Shown: positions 43,046-52,271 of the stretch, piece by piece
How positions within the stretch are numbered: position 1 is the first letter of the stretch
Layout of the letters: each line of letters opens with the position of its first letter
Origin: Hyphomicrobiaceae bacterium
Lineage (GTDB): Bacteria > Pseudomonadota > Alphaproteobacteria > Rhizobiales > Hyphomicrobiaceae
Length of the DNA stretch: 64,000 nt
Assembly (NCBI GenBank): GCA_022844275.1
Contig: JALHMB010000014.1
Coordinates: forward strand, 1-64,000
Direction of reading: 5' to 3'
Translations under genes and position numbers: made by a program
Notes under the pieces: model-generated
The model's input: only the letters and a program-made list of their open reading frames with translations
Told to the model about the DNA's origin: nothing
Databases searched by the model: none

Positions 43046-44245
43046 ATGACCATAGAAAGGGATCGGCTGGCTGCTCACGTCGGTTTGCGTCGGACGCTCA
43101 CACTAGGGCCTCTGCTCTTCTACGGATTGGCCGTCATAGTGGGAGCGGGGATCTACGTTGCGATTGCCGCTGTCATCGCCCGCGCTGGTCCATCGGCTCC
43201 ACTATCATTCTTGCTCGCGGGCATCGCTGCGGGGATGACCGGCCTGTCATACGCAGAGTTGTCTAGCCGATTTCCGGAAGCATCTGGAGCCGCTGCATAC
43301 GTCAGGGAGGGCTTTGGCTCGGACCGAGCTGCGCAGGTGACCGGCATCGCCCTGACACTCGCAGTCGCAATCGCCGCCGCTTCTATCGCAAGCGGTGCGG
43401 TCCACTATCTCTCGGTTCTGAGCGCCTTGCCTCCAATGGCGCTCATCTCATTGCTGGTCACGGCCTTCACCTTGCTCGCGATGGTCGGGGTGCGGGAGAG
43501 CACCGGCTTCGCCGCGGCCATAGGTGCTATCGAAATCTTGGGCCTTGTTGTTGCAGCGGGCATCGGGTTCGCCTCCGCCCCGACGATCGACATCATGGCT
43601 GTATGGCCGTGGAGCTTCACGGCATGGCAAAGCGTGGTGGCCGGCGCCTTTATCGCATTCTTTGCCTTCATCGGCTTCGAAAGCCTAGCCAACATGGCGG
43701 AGGAAACCAAGAACCCGAGCCGGACAGTGCCGTACAGCATTGTCGGCGCGGTTGTTATTAGCACACTGCTCTACGTCAGTGTGGCGGCAGCACTGGTCTT
43801 CGCCGGCCGTGGCGGACAGAGCCCTCTGATAGATTTGTTCCAAGGCGCATACGCAGCGATATTCGCCGCGATTGGCGCCTTAGCCATCGCCAACGGCGTC
43901 TTGGTCCAGATCATGATGCTGGCGCGGCTATTCTACGGCATGGCCAAACGAGGGCAGCTCCCCGCCGTCTTCGGACGTGTCCACCCGCGGACCCGCATAC
44001 CGATCGCAGCAACAGCGATTGCCGGCGCCATTGTGCTGGCTACAGCGTTGCTCATGCCGTTCGAGCGCCTGTTGACGATTGCTAATGCCTTGACGCTCGG
44101 TATTTTCGCGGCCGTGAACTTCGCGCTCTGGCGCATTCAGCGGCGGTATCCGGCCGGTGAGAACGTGTTCTCTGTGCCTCGATGGGTGCCGCCGACCGGA
44201 GCGTTACTCTCTATCGGTTTGATCGTGGCCGCGGGGTTCGCCTGA
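43046..44245 (+). CDS. APC-family amino acid permease
   Basis: The 399-residue membrane protein has about eleven or twelve helices. Helix 1 carries the broken-helix substrate motif GLAVIVGAGIYVAI (GxGIF/Y-like), and later FFAFIGFESLANMAEETKNP is the hallmark of the cationic amino acid/APC group. It probably imports an amino acid or amine across the inner membrane. It stands alone between repeat copies C and D. The family call is firm and the substrate open. Confidence 0.9.
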   Translation: MTIERDRLAAHVGLRRTLTLGPLLFYGLAVIVGAGIYVAIAAVIARAGPSAPLSFLLAGIAAGMTGLSYAELSSRFPEASGAAAYVREGFGSDRAAQVTGIALTLAVAIAAASIASGAVHYLSVLSALPPMALISLLVTAFTLLAMVGVRESTGFAAAIGAIEILGLVVAAGIGFASAPTIDIMAVWPWSFTAWQSVVAGAFIAFFAFIGFESLANMAEETKNPSRTVPYSIVGAVVISTLLYVSVAAALVFAGRGGQSPLIDLFQGAYAAIFAAIGALAIANGVLVQIMMLARLFYGMAKRGQLPAVFGRVHPRTRIPIAATAIAGAIVLATALLMPFERLLTIANALTLGIFAAVNFALWRIQRRYPAGENVFSVPRWVPPTGALLSIGLIVAAGFA

Positions 44246-44369
44246 TGCCTCGGGAGACGGCTCACTCGCCGGCGGCCGACGTGATGTTTTTGGGGAGCGA
44301 CGTGGCGCGATGAGCGCCTTTCGAGCAAGTCGTGATTGAGCTTTTGCGCATGTTCGGACCGCCCCGCTG

Positions 44370-44866
44370 GTGCCGGCCACAATGAGCGCCCTCGATGTAC
44401 TCTCCATCCTGCGCGATTCGGCGGTCCCGGTGGCGCTGGCGCATGATGAGTACGGCCATTTCGAAGGCCACGTCACGCCGGCCGATGTACTCGAAGCCAT
44501 CGCGGGACATTGGGATGGCGATACCAAGTCGATCGGGCCGCGTCTCACGCTCGTTCGCCTCGGAGGCCACTTTGCCAGCGGCAATGTCTTGCACTGGGCG
44601 GACTGGCGCGAAGGCCGCGGTGTCTTGCTCTCGGGCGACGTTCTTCAAGTCGTTCCGAGCGGCCACGTGAACTTCATGTCGTCCTACCCCAACCTCATCC
44701 CGCTCTCTCTGCAGCCAAGGTCCAGAAGATGGCACGTATATTGGAGCCATTCGCGTTCGACGCCGTCTATGGCTCGTTCTCAGGCCGCAGCCAAATCGAT
44801 TCCAATGGCAAACGCGTGGTTGCGGCCTCGGTGGCTCGGTACGTTGAACACGTCAGTGAGGCATAG
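44370..44866 (+). pseudogene. Chimeric remnant: CBS (CorC-like) piece fused to MBL-fold hydrolase piece
   Basis: The first part, about 44382-44505, reads LDVLSILRDSAVPVALAHDE then YGHFEGHVTPADVLEAIAG, the CBS domain end of CorC/HlyC transporters. From about 44530 it switches to RLTLVRLGGHFASGNVLHWA and GVLLSGDVLQVVP, the C-terminal half of a metallo-beta-lactamase-fold hydrolase. That half needs a frame change near 44712 to continue as AAKVQKMARILEPFAFDAVY and end VVAASVARYVEHV. Two unrelated gene fragments were joined by deletion, and the second is also frameshifted. Confidence 0.7.
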
Positions 44867-45359
44867 TACGCAGCGCAGGGCCTAAGGGGTCTGCTCTCAA
44901 TGATCTCTGCCATCGCCAGAATGAACCGAGAAACGGTCGAGAAGGGTCAATCGCGTAGATCATAAGTTGTCATCGATCGGCTGCTTGACCACCGTTAGCC
45001 GACGTCGGTCGCGCGTTAGTCTGCTTGTGCAGACACAGCGGACGTCGATCTCCGATCGGCGAGTGACGTTGAGGGCCAGAAGCAGACGAACCCCGTCTAT
45101 CAGGTCGGTGCGCCGCACAAAGTTGTGTCATCCCAAAAGGCGACTTTAGCAGTTGCAGCATGCCCGGCCGACCGATAGCGGCTCTGCGGAATAAAGCGGA
45201 CTTCGGAAGCGCGTGTCCGCGAAACTGCGTTCTCCCTATTCAGTATCCCGACCGTGTACGAAACTGTAGAGCGGCCTCCTGGTCAGCGGCGAAAGGCACT
45301 ATGCCGGATGGAGACCGTGCGCAGCTTTATGCTATTCACTCGGCGTAGTCTTGAGCCGG
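44867..45359. other. Intergenic with repeat copy D, otherwise empty
   Basis: Apart from the repeat at 44944-45078 I see no gene or structure in this stretch. Confidence 0.45.
44944..45078 (+). repeat. Dispersed structured repeat, copy D
   Basis: Full-length copy from GGGTCAATCGCG to GAGGGCCA. The hairpin arms are conserved but the loop is changed (GTCTGC-TTGT-GCAGAC). Confidence 0.9.
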
Positions 45360-45815
45360 CTAAGGAGCCTGTTTCGAAAGTCGCGCATCGAGCAATTCAT
45401 AAATATGCCTAGCAGTGGCCCTACTATCGGGCACGCCAGAGATCACGAGTGTGATCAAATCCTCTTTCCTGCGGATCAGAATCATTGGGCCAACAATAGT
45501 TGCTTGGTCTCCTACACCGGCAAGAGCGCCCACCACCTTTCCAAGCTCCTTGTCCAAGGCTCCAGCTCCTGCCATACCGGCAGGGCCATCGCCCCAGTTC
45601 AGCTGAACCTCAACATACGCTCCGCCGATCGCGCCATTTGCAGACTCATACGTGCACTTGGTTTGACCGCCGCGGTCGTCAGCTGCAGTCGCTACTGTGC
45701 TACCGAGCAGACCGCTCATCTCGGCAGCGGAAATGAGACCGCAGGCCGTGGGCACCGCCAATGCGGGACTGGTCACCATGCAGGCTAGCAGTAGCCCAGG
45801 GATAACACTGCGCAT
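45360..45815 (-). CDS. Small secreted protein (151 aa)
   Basis: The ATG at 45815 opens a signal peptide (MRSVIPGLLLACMVTSPALA). The mature part begins VPTACGLISAAEMSGLLGST and contains a second Cys in GGQTKCTYESANG, so one disulfide is likely. The general pattern (CxLISAAEMxxLLG ... TKCTY) resembles secreted proteins of the DUF3558 kind, but that is only a resemblance. It is probably periplasmic. It has no operon partner: the VWA cluster lies on the same strand further upstream, with 200 bases between. Confidence 0.72.
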   Translation of the reverse strand: MRSVIPGLLLACMVTSPALAVPTACGLISAAEMSGLLGSTVATAADDRGGQTKCTYESANGAIGGAYVEVQLNWGDGPAGMAGAGALDKELGKVVGALAGVGDQATIVGPMILIRRKEDLITLVISGVPDSRATARHIYELLDARLSKQAP

Positions 45816-46026
45816 ATGGAAACCTCGTTGCTGGAATCGAGTGAGCCTGCCTATGACTCGCCGAGGTGAGCGGCGCCGTCGTTCTGATACTTTGGAAGAT
45901 GACCGAAAATCATATCTCATGCCGAAAGTGGCCCGCTCACCACGTCTGCATTTACGGATGGGCGGGGCGCGGAAGCGATGGAAGCTTGCAGCAAGCGAAC
46001 GACGTACCAGCGGTTTGTGACTTGCG

Positions 46027-48069
46027 TCACTTCATGGGGATGCTGATCTCACGTTCCTCGCCTGCTCTCAGTTCCACATCGGCCTCGCCGCTGCGAGCTT
46101 CGCTGTCACTTGTCCGCACGAGCCATTTGCCTGCCGGGAGAATTGTCATGGCGTTCGTGGACGAGCCGGTCGAGAAGAGTGGGGTGTCCGCGATCGATCC
46201 GTCGTGATTGCGCGCAAAAACCTCATACACGATGTTGGCGGGTTCTGTACCCGCGGTGGTATTGGCAGTGACCGTCATGGTCAGCCGTGCCGCATTGAGC
46301 ACGAAAGCTGCGGACGTCTTTGTTCCCACCCCCACCATCACTTCCTGTTCCTTGATCACGCTGCCACTCGCGACGGCAACACGCCACCGGCCCGGGGCAA
46401 GTGGAACGTTAGGTGCGGCGTCTTGCAGGGTGAGGGGCTGAGCGCTCGCGTCGCTGCCCGAAGGCGCAACCGTCCAGGTGGCATCGCGCCAATCGGAGAG
46501 CGCTTGCGTGCTTGGCCCCAACTGTGCGCTAAGCGAGAGCTCACCACCGCCGACAATGACGCGGACGACGCGCTCCTCGCCAGCCTTGATCTGTGCCTTG
46601 GCCTCGAGTGGCACGCCGGTGAACGTGAGGGTGATGGGATACTCACCTTCTCGAAGCACCAGCCGGGGGCGCGCCTGGCCTGTGATTTCTTGAGCGTTGG
46701 TATCTGTCCCGATCAGCCACTTCATGACACCGGCATCCGCGATCGGGGGCTCGACCTGATCGTTGGCAGCCTCGAGCACAAGTGTGCCAAGTGCAAAATC
46801 GATCTTCGCGGGCGTAGCCGTCCCCGATGCGACTTTGACTGACGCTTTGCCAGTTAAGCCCTTTGATGAAACCGTTATGTCGTACGCGCCAGGCGCTACG
46901 AGCAATGAAGGTGCGGCAGCCTTCGGTAGCTTGAATTCCCGCTGTCCAGATTTTGGTGCCACGGTCCAAACAATGTCGCTAACATCCAGATCGGAATAGG
47001 GTTCGGCGGACGCGTTGGGCGCGACCGAGAGATCGAGGCGGCCCGCATCCAGGTCGACCTTGAACTCCCGCGGTTCAGCGCCGACGACGATCTCCGTCGT
47101 CCCGCTCGCGTTGGCGGCGGCAGCAGTGACGGTGTAGCGCCCCTCCTTCAAGTCGAGCGTCAAGGCACGGCTTTCGCCCTCGTACACGACGTCCCGATTG
47201 CTGTCCGTGACGGTCCAGCGCGCGGGCGCTTCAATGATGTCATCGACGATTTTGGCGATCGCGATCAGCGATGTGCGTACGATTTTGGGCGGATCAGGCC
47301 GTTGCGAGGGCGGAGGTGGTTCAGTTGGGGGTAGCTTAGCTTCTGGCGCGGGCGGCGGCTCGGTCGCTGGAAGTGGCTGTGGCTGTGGCGCAGGCGCTGC
47401 CGGCGGCGGAGGAGGCGGAGGCGCTGGTTCGGCGGCTTTCTCGGCCACGCGCGTGAGCGCGTCAGCAAGCTCGTTCGCGTTGGTGGCATCGAAGAACGTG
47501 CCGCCCCCCGCCTCCGCGATGCACTTCAACTGTGCAACGGCTGGGCGTTCTATGCCGAAGCCAACGACATGGATAACGACCTTGGCGTTGGCTGCACGCA
47601 GCGTACCGGCCACGGCACACGGATCCGCTGAACACGTCTCGATGCCGTCGCTGATGAGTACGATGTTGCCGCCTTCTTTTGGTAGCAGCGTGGCTGCCTG
47701 CTGCAGCGACGCTGAAATGGGCGTCTTGCCGAGCGCCTTCAACTTTGCGAGCCGCTTTCCGATCGCCGGTGTTGAGATGGGCGCCATGGGGAAAATAGTT
47801 TCGATATCCGCGCAATCGGCCTTGCGCCGGTGACCGTAAGCCGTGACGGCAATTTGCGAGGTGGAGGGCCATTTCCGCAAGTTGTCGGCGACAATGCTGC
47901 GTGCGACATCAAGTTTAGTGCGACCGCCCTTCTCCGCTGCGGCCATGCTGCCGGAGGAATCGAAGATAAGAACCGAGGGTGCGAGATCGGCAGCACGCGC
48001 CGGCATCGAAGCTGTAAGCGCGCACACGAAAAGGCCGCTGGCGATAGCTCTCAGCATCCTGGGTTGCAC
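46027..48069 (-). CDS. Secreted VWA-domain protein with Pro-rich linker
   Basis: The 680-residue product has a signal peptide ending ARAAD and then a von Willebrand A domain at about 30-210 with an intact MIDAS motif, LIFDSSGSM, plus a Thr in LGKTPISASLQ and Asp in VLISDGIETC. A proline-rich linker follows (about 215-265). The rest is several similar beta-sandwich modules of about 90 residues, each with a pattern like LKEGRYTVTA or LREGEYPITL, as in PEGA-type surface domains. It probably binds a partner through metal outside the cytoplasm. It overlaps the preceding gene by 19 bases. Confidence 0.82.
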   Translation of the reverse strand: MQPRMLRAIASGLFVCALTASMPARAADLAPSVLIFDSSGSMAAAEKGGRTKLDVARSIVADNLRKWPSTSQIAVTAYGHRRKADCADIETIFPMAPISTPAIGKRLAKLKALGKTPISASLQQAATLLPKEGGNIVLISDGIETCSADPCAVAGTLRAANAKVVIHVVGFGIERPAVAQLKCIAEAGGGTFFDATNANELADALTRVAEKAAEPAPPPPPPPAAPAPQPQPLPATEPPPAPEAKLPPTEPPPPSQRPDPPKIVRTSLIAIAKIVDDIIEAPARWTVTDSNRDVVYEGESRALTLDLKEGRYTVTAAAANASGTTEIVVGAEPREFKVDLDAGRLDLSVAPNASAEPYSDLDVSDIVWTVAPKSGQREFKLPKAAAPSLLVAPGAYDITVSSKGLTGKASVKVASGTATPAKIDFALGTLVLEAANDQVEPPIADAGVMKWLIGTDTNAQEITGQARPRLVLREGEYPITLTFTGVPLEAKAQIKAGEERVVRVIVGGGELSLSAQLGPSTQALSDWRDATWTVAPSGSDASAQPLTLQDAAPNVPLAPGRWRVAVASGSVIKEQEVMVGVGTKTSAAFVLNAARLTMTVTANTTAGTEPANIVYEVFARNHDGSIADTPLFSTGSSTNAMTILPAGKWLVRTSDSEARSGEADVELRAGEEREISIPMK

Positions 48070-50105
48070 GCCTTGATGTTTACCTCATACGTGCCATGGC
48101 TTCCTTCATTGGTCCTTTCGCGCTTGAGTTGCTTGCTGAAGCTCATTGCGTTCTTCTGGATGTCGACGTCGAAAACGACATCGCCGTCATTCATCGCACG
48201 CAATAGAATGAAGTGGGCGCCCTTATAGGGAAGTGCATAGTCAATCACGTCCGGCCGCACACTCAGCACTGGCAGAATGATCGATATGACCTTCACGCGC
48301 AGGTCGTCGAAATCCACTGCTGCCGGCTGCAGCTGAAGCAGAAGCTTTTTGCCGTCGTCGCGCAGTTCGCCGCGTACGGGAACGCGAAAGAATGCAGGCG
48401 TCATGAGGCCTTGGGCGATGGCGCCGCCCTGGTCGATCGTCGACTTGATAGGATTAGTCGGGTTGAAACCCGCGATACCCGGCTCGTTCTGGGTAGGCGT
48501 GGTGGAAGCGAGAAAGGGAACATCGTTGATTGCCAGGGGCTCGATCCGATAGGTGCGAAACACGGTTCCTTGCGCAAGCTCAGGGTAGAGAACAGGAACC
48601 GCATTGTCCTCAGACTCCATGGTGGTCGCGTTCCCGAGAAATTCGCCGGTCAACGGAATCGTTCTGCCAGTGGCACCTTTAGGATACCGCAGCGTCAGCT
48701 GACCTCCGATCTCGATCTTATACCTCCACCATGGCACGCCTCTCTCCTTGAACTCTGCGTGCATCGATCCGGTAATCGGCCCCGAGAATGTATCGCAGAA
48801 CTGCTCAAAGACACGCGTCATAGACCACGTCAGAACGGCGTTGGCCATTTTGGGAACGCCGAGAGCCTTCTCGTGGGGGTTGGCAGTGATTTTGACTTTG
48901 CTGTCCTGCCTCTTCACCTTGAATGTGAGGATGCCCTTCCACGCTGTCTCGATGCCCTCTTTCACCGGTACAGTTTGGCCCACCGGCGGGATCATGTTGA
49001 TCAGTCGCGTTGGTATGTTTTCTTTCGCCCAATCCATGAGAAAGTCGGCCGGCTTGATGATCAGGCCGATGTAGAAGTCCACGAACTTCAACCCGTTGAT
49101 GACAATATCAAGCTGATCGCAGACGACGTTGCCCCGCTTCAGGGACTGCAGGATCTCCCTGCTTCGCGATTGGGCCTTCTTCGCCTGATCATGCCACTGG
49201 CGGATCGGCTCATCGGGGAGCTCGATCACGGGTGAGTCCGGCGCGGCCTTCTTTCGGCTAGGAAGGGCCTTGCGCAAATCGTTCAGATAATAGACGCCGC
49301 TGACCCATGCGGGCGCCTCGCCGCAGCCGAGCGAGTCGCGAACTTTCTGTTCCAACTCATCCAGCTTTTTCTTCATTTCGAAGCGAGCCGGCGAAGCGGG
49401 CAGCTCAAGCACGAGTTCTCCGATCGCGGTCACCGTTTCGCACACGGTCGTCGTCATTTCTGCCGCCGTCTCAGCGATCTCGTCAGCGGGCAAGGGTTTA
49501 CAACGCTTGGCGGGTTCGCTTTCGAAGACCTCGAATGTCGCTTTGCCGGCGAAGGACGCCCCCGGTGTTTCCGATCTCTGGCGAGCCGTAACGCCCGTGC
49601 CTTCAGTCACCTTATCGTCGCGGGTCGCCGCAATCTCCGCCGTGACCGTCACCTCGTGAGCGCCGGTCGCCTCCGGCGTGAACTCTGTTTCGAACTTGCC
49701 GTTCGCATCGACTGTGACGCTCAGCGTCGTCGGTGGAGCGGGCAGCTTTTTCAAGCTCGTGTACCGCGTGCCCTCTTCGACCTCCTCGCACTCACTTTCC
49801 GCCTCCGGCGTGAACGGCTCCATCTCCTGCGGTGGGGTGATCGTGACGGTGACCGTCTTGCCGGCCAGATCGCGGGAGGCGACCCCGCCTATGCGCATCG
49901 TACGACCCGGCATGATCGCCGGTTGCGCGTTTGCACCGGCCACAGATCCTGGCGTCTTGTCTTTCGGCTCGGCAAAAACGTAGATCGAAACCGATTTGTT
50001 CGTACCGACCGGTTCTCCTCCTGCGCCTGCGGCCCGTTCGTGAGCCGCGCCAGCAAGCGCGACCGCAAGAATGCAAATCAGTGCGCGCAATCGCAGCTTT
50101 GTCAT
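48051..50105 (-). CDS. Large secreted protein of unknown function
   Basis: The 684-residue protein begins with a signal peptide (MTKLRLRALICILAVALAGA). An early beta-rich domain (about 60-200) reads GKTVTVTITPPQEMEPFTPE and FETEFTPEATGAHEVTVTAE, like an Ig-type domain. A middle helical region has several Cys, and a C-terminal beta region ends KACNPGC. I do not recognise a family. It lies two bases after the upstream gene and overlaps the downstream VWA gene, so the three proteins are made together and may form one extracytoplasmic assembly. Confidence 0.75.
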   Translation of the reverse strand: MTKLRLRALICILAVALAGAAHERAAGAGGEPVGTNKSVSIYVFAEPKDKTPGSVAGANAQPAIMPGRTMRIGGVASRDLAGKTVTVTITPPQEMEPFTPEAESECEEVEEGTRYTSLKKLPAPPTTLSVTVDANGKFETEFTPEATGAHEVTVTAEIAATRDDKVTEGTGVTARQRSETPGASFAGKATFEVFESEPAKRCKPLPADEIAETAAEMTTTVCETVTAIGELVLELPASPARFEMKKKLDELEQKVRDSLGCGEAPAWVSGVYYLNDLRKALPSRKKAAPDSPVIELPDEPIRQWHDQAKKAQSRSREILQSLKRGNVVCDQLDIVINGLKFVDFYIGLIIKPADFLMDWAKENIPTRLINMIPPVGQTVPVKEGIETAWKGILTFKVKRQDSKVKITANPHEKALGVPKMANAVLTWSMTRVFEQFCDTFSGPITGSMHAEFKERGVPWWRYKIEIGGQLTLRYPKGATGRTIPLTGEFLGNATTMESEDNAVPVLYPELAQGTVFRTYRIEPLAINDVPFLASTTPTQNEPGIAGFNPTNPIKSTIDQGGAIAQGLMTPAFFRVPVRGELRDDGKKLLLQLQPAAVDFDDLRVKVISIILPVLSVRPDVIDYALPYKGAHFILLRAMNDGDVVFDVDIQKNAMSFSKQLKRERTNEGSHGTYEVNIKACNPGC

Positions 50106-50107
50106 TC

Positions 50108-50896
50108 TTATCCACCCGGCGGCTTGAAGTTGAAGCTGGCATCGTCCAGGGCTGGATTGGCCACGGGCTCGATGAGGTACGTTTTACGGTCTGCCGTGTC
50201 TGGAGCGCTGCCCGCGGGCGTGTCCATCAACACCTTGACGACGAGATTCGTCTCAGCATCGATCCATAAGGTGACGGGACGCTTTTCGATCGTTTGCACG
50301 CCGGTCGTACGTTGCGACGCTGTGATTTTGTGGCATTGGCGCTGCCCCAGTTTTTCTTCGCCGCCGGCGGCGGCATCGAGAAAGCCCGTTGTAGGACCGG
50401 GAAGCTTTGCTTGCGAGAAAAGGTGTGGCGCAACGAGATTGGCGGTGTCACTCGTCGTGGAAGCCGCGTTTAGAAAGGCACTCGCGCCGCGACCGCCATC
50501 GTAGATCTCATGCACGCCAGTCGCTTTCCACCAACTTTGGAAGGGCCCGCCGTCGCACCAAATGACGAGCGCATCTCCGCTACCGTTCTGAGCGTCGAAA
50601 CGGAAGAAGAAGTTGCGAGGCGCTCGGAAGGCGGTCCGGAAGGTGTGCTGCTCGGTGGCCCCCGGCGCGCCGGGCCACCTGAGATGCGTCTCGACCGTGC
50701 CGGTGTCAGCGTAAGAGGTGAGCCCTTTGTAGTGCACGGTGAGGGCGGAGATCGGACTTTCGCCGGCGGTCCCTACTGTCCCGCCGGCAAACAGGCGAGT
50801 CGGGCTCGCGAACAGCGGCAGCGTTGACAACGCGGTAAGCATAGCGCGACGACTTAAGGCTAGCCCAGCTCCGTGGCGCGCGCCGATCTCAAGCAT
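50108..50896 (-). CDS. Tat/Sec-exported LolA-like (DUF2092-like) protein
   Basis: From the ATG at 50896 (an in-frame one lies at 50917) the product has 262 residues. The N-terminus has LSRRAMLTALSTLPLFASPT, a twin-arginine-like signal. The body reads like the LolA/DUF2092 fold: ISALTVHYKGLTSYADTGTV, FRAPRNFFFRFD, ALVIWCDGGPFQSWWK and a late VTLWIDAETNLVVKV. These folds bind lipids or other hydrophobic ligands in the periplasm. It is the first gene of the three-gene cluster with the VWA protein. The fold call is tentative. Confidence 0.7.
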   Translation of the reverse strand: MLEIGARHGAGLALSRRAMLTALSTLPLFASPTRLFAGGTVGTAGESPISALTVHYKGLTSYADTGTVETHLRWPGAPGATEQHTFRTAFRAPRNFFFRFDAQNGSGDALVIWCDGGPFQSWWKATGVHEIYDGGRGASAFLNAASTTSDTANLVAPHLFSQAKLPGPTTGFLDAAAGGEEKLGQRQCHKITASQRTTGVQTIEKRPVTLWIDAETNLVVKVLMDTPAGSAPDTADRKTYLIEPVANPALDDASFNFKPPGG

Positions 50897-51146
50897 TGGA
50901 ACACCTGCAACGCGCACTACGTATGCGCTTCGAAGTTAAGCTAGCTGGGACCGTACATCATGGAGTCGTCGGCGTGGTTTTGCCTCAGGCAACTCTATCA
51001 TCTTGATTTGATGCGATGAAAAAGTAATGCCGCCGCGAGGTCGAAGTCAACACGCAGTGTCGCGGCGCACTCGCCTTGGTCAGTGTCAGCGATATACATG
51101 CGCTTGACCAGAACAAGCGACTGCTGCGCCACCAAGCTCAACCTCT

Positions 51147-51734
51147 TCAGTTGGAGGAAACCGCTGCCTCGCGTATTGTTTCGAAGACACCGTGCGCTCC
51201 ATCGATCTCGAATAGCTTTGGTGGCTGACCGATAGTGGGATGCCAAACACCCATCCGGTTTCCGTACGCGAAACTGGCCGTATCGTAGAATTCGATAGTC
51301 CCGCGATTAACACTGGACTCATCCAAACGCAGGCTTGGCAGATGCTGGAGGTCTATCGACCGTACGCCCCGCGGCCAGGAGTTATGGCCAATGATAACGC
51401 GCCGGTCCGTTACTGCGTACCAGGTTGAGGCTCGCCTGATCGAGTCCGCGAGGTGCCGTCCGATGAGCAAGTAAAGCCCGACGAGCAGGAATACCCCACA
51501 TAGAACGAGTGCCGGCAGCATACCCTCGGCTTCGGATATCGAACCGGACTGCGGCAGCACGAACCAGCCAAAAAGAGCTACGATACCCAGCCAAAATAGG
51601 GAGAACGGGAAAGGGATGATATCGACCGCTCTGAAGACGATCCCTTGTCTCGGCCTACCCGACCAGAGCAGGCGCTCCCCTGACTCGAGCAGACGCGATG
51701 GGTCTTCGTAAGCCGCTTCCGTCTTCAGAGACAT
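51147..51734 (-). CDS. Membrane protein with bacterial PH-like domain
   Basis: I choose the ATG at 51734 (MSLKTEAAYEDPSRLL), giving 195 residues. After LESGERLLWSGRPRQG come two hydrophobic helices (FPFSLFWLGIVALFGWFVLP and ALVLCGVFLLVGLYLLIG), then a beta domain starting WYAVTDRRVIIGHN and SIDLQHLPSLRLDESSVNRG, the pattern of bacterial PH-like domains on membrane proteins. The function is unknown. It is a single gene between the VWA cluster and repeat copy E. Confidence 0.8.
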   Translation of the reverse strand: MSLKTEAAYEDPSRLLESGERLLWSGRPRQGIVFRAVDIIPFPFSLFWLGIVALFGWFVLPQSGSISEAEGMLPALVLCGVFLLVGLYLLIGRHLADSIRRASTWYAVTDRRVIIGHNSWPRGVRSIDLQHLPSLRLDESSVNRGTIEFYDTASFAYGNRMGVWHPTIGQPPKLFEIDGAHGVFETIREAAVSSN

Positions 51735-52271
51735 CCTGCCGCGAATCCATGTCGGTTCGTCCCAAAAATCACTTGCCACCTATGGTGCCAATGCTTCAAG
51801 CGCCACTTTCGGCCAATACCAGCGCTGTTTGCAACTATCGGTGGCGAACCTCAGCGCGGTTTATCTTGCCACGCTGTTGTCCTCCAGGGTGTGATCTGTG
51901 GTTGCCTGCGCGTCCGCTATTGCAACAATCGGCCATTTGCGGCGCACTGCCCAGTACCCTTGCCACGGCAGCTTTCTCTGCGGTCCGTAGCACGGCGTGC
52001 ACCGAATGCTGCAGCTGCTCAGGACGGCTTCGGGTCAATCGCGTTGATCATACGTTGTCATTGATCGGCCGCTTGACCACCGTTCGCCGACGTCGGTCGC
52101 GCGTTAGTCTGCTCGTGCAGACACAGCGGACGTCGCTCTCCGATCGGCGAATAACGTAGAGGGCCATAAGCGGTCCTATCGAGATCCGCGAAGCTATCGA
52201 CCATCACACCTCCTTGCCGCGGAATATCCTAGAGCATTCAGTGGAGCCAATTCCCATCGAAGCCTTGGCTT
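51735..52271. other. Intergenic with repeat copy E
   Basis: Apart from repeat copy E at 52032-52166, no gene or clear regulatory element is seen in these 537 bases. Confidence 0.45.
52032..52166 (+). repeat. Dispersed structured repeat, copy E
   Basis: Full-length copy from GGGTCAATCGCG to GAGGGCCA. The hairpin is GTCTGC-TCGT-GCAGAC, the third loop version in this window. Confidence 0.9.

Noticed and set aside
48213-49235. Long plus-strand open frame (340 codons)
   Set aside because: It is antisense to the 684-residue secreted protein, whose signal peptide, spacing and composition are far better; GC-rich shadow frame.
49656-50504. Plus-strand open frame of 282 codons
   Set aside because: Antisense to two operon genes, basic and low in hydrophobic order, with no family match.
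28819-52166. Repeat copies as a CRISPR array or as coding sequence
   Set aside because: The copies are kilobases apart with genes between, so not CRISPR. The short frames inside them are recurring artefacts of the repeat and have no independent support.
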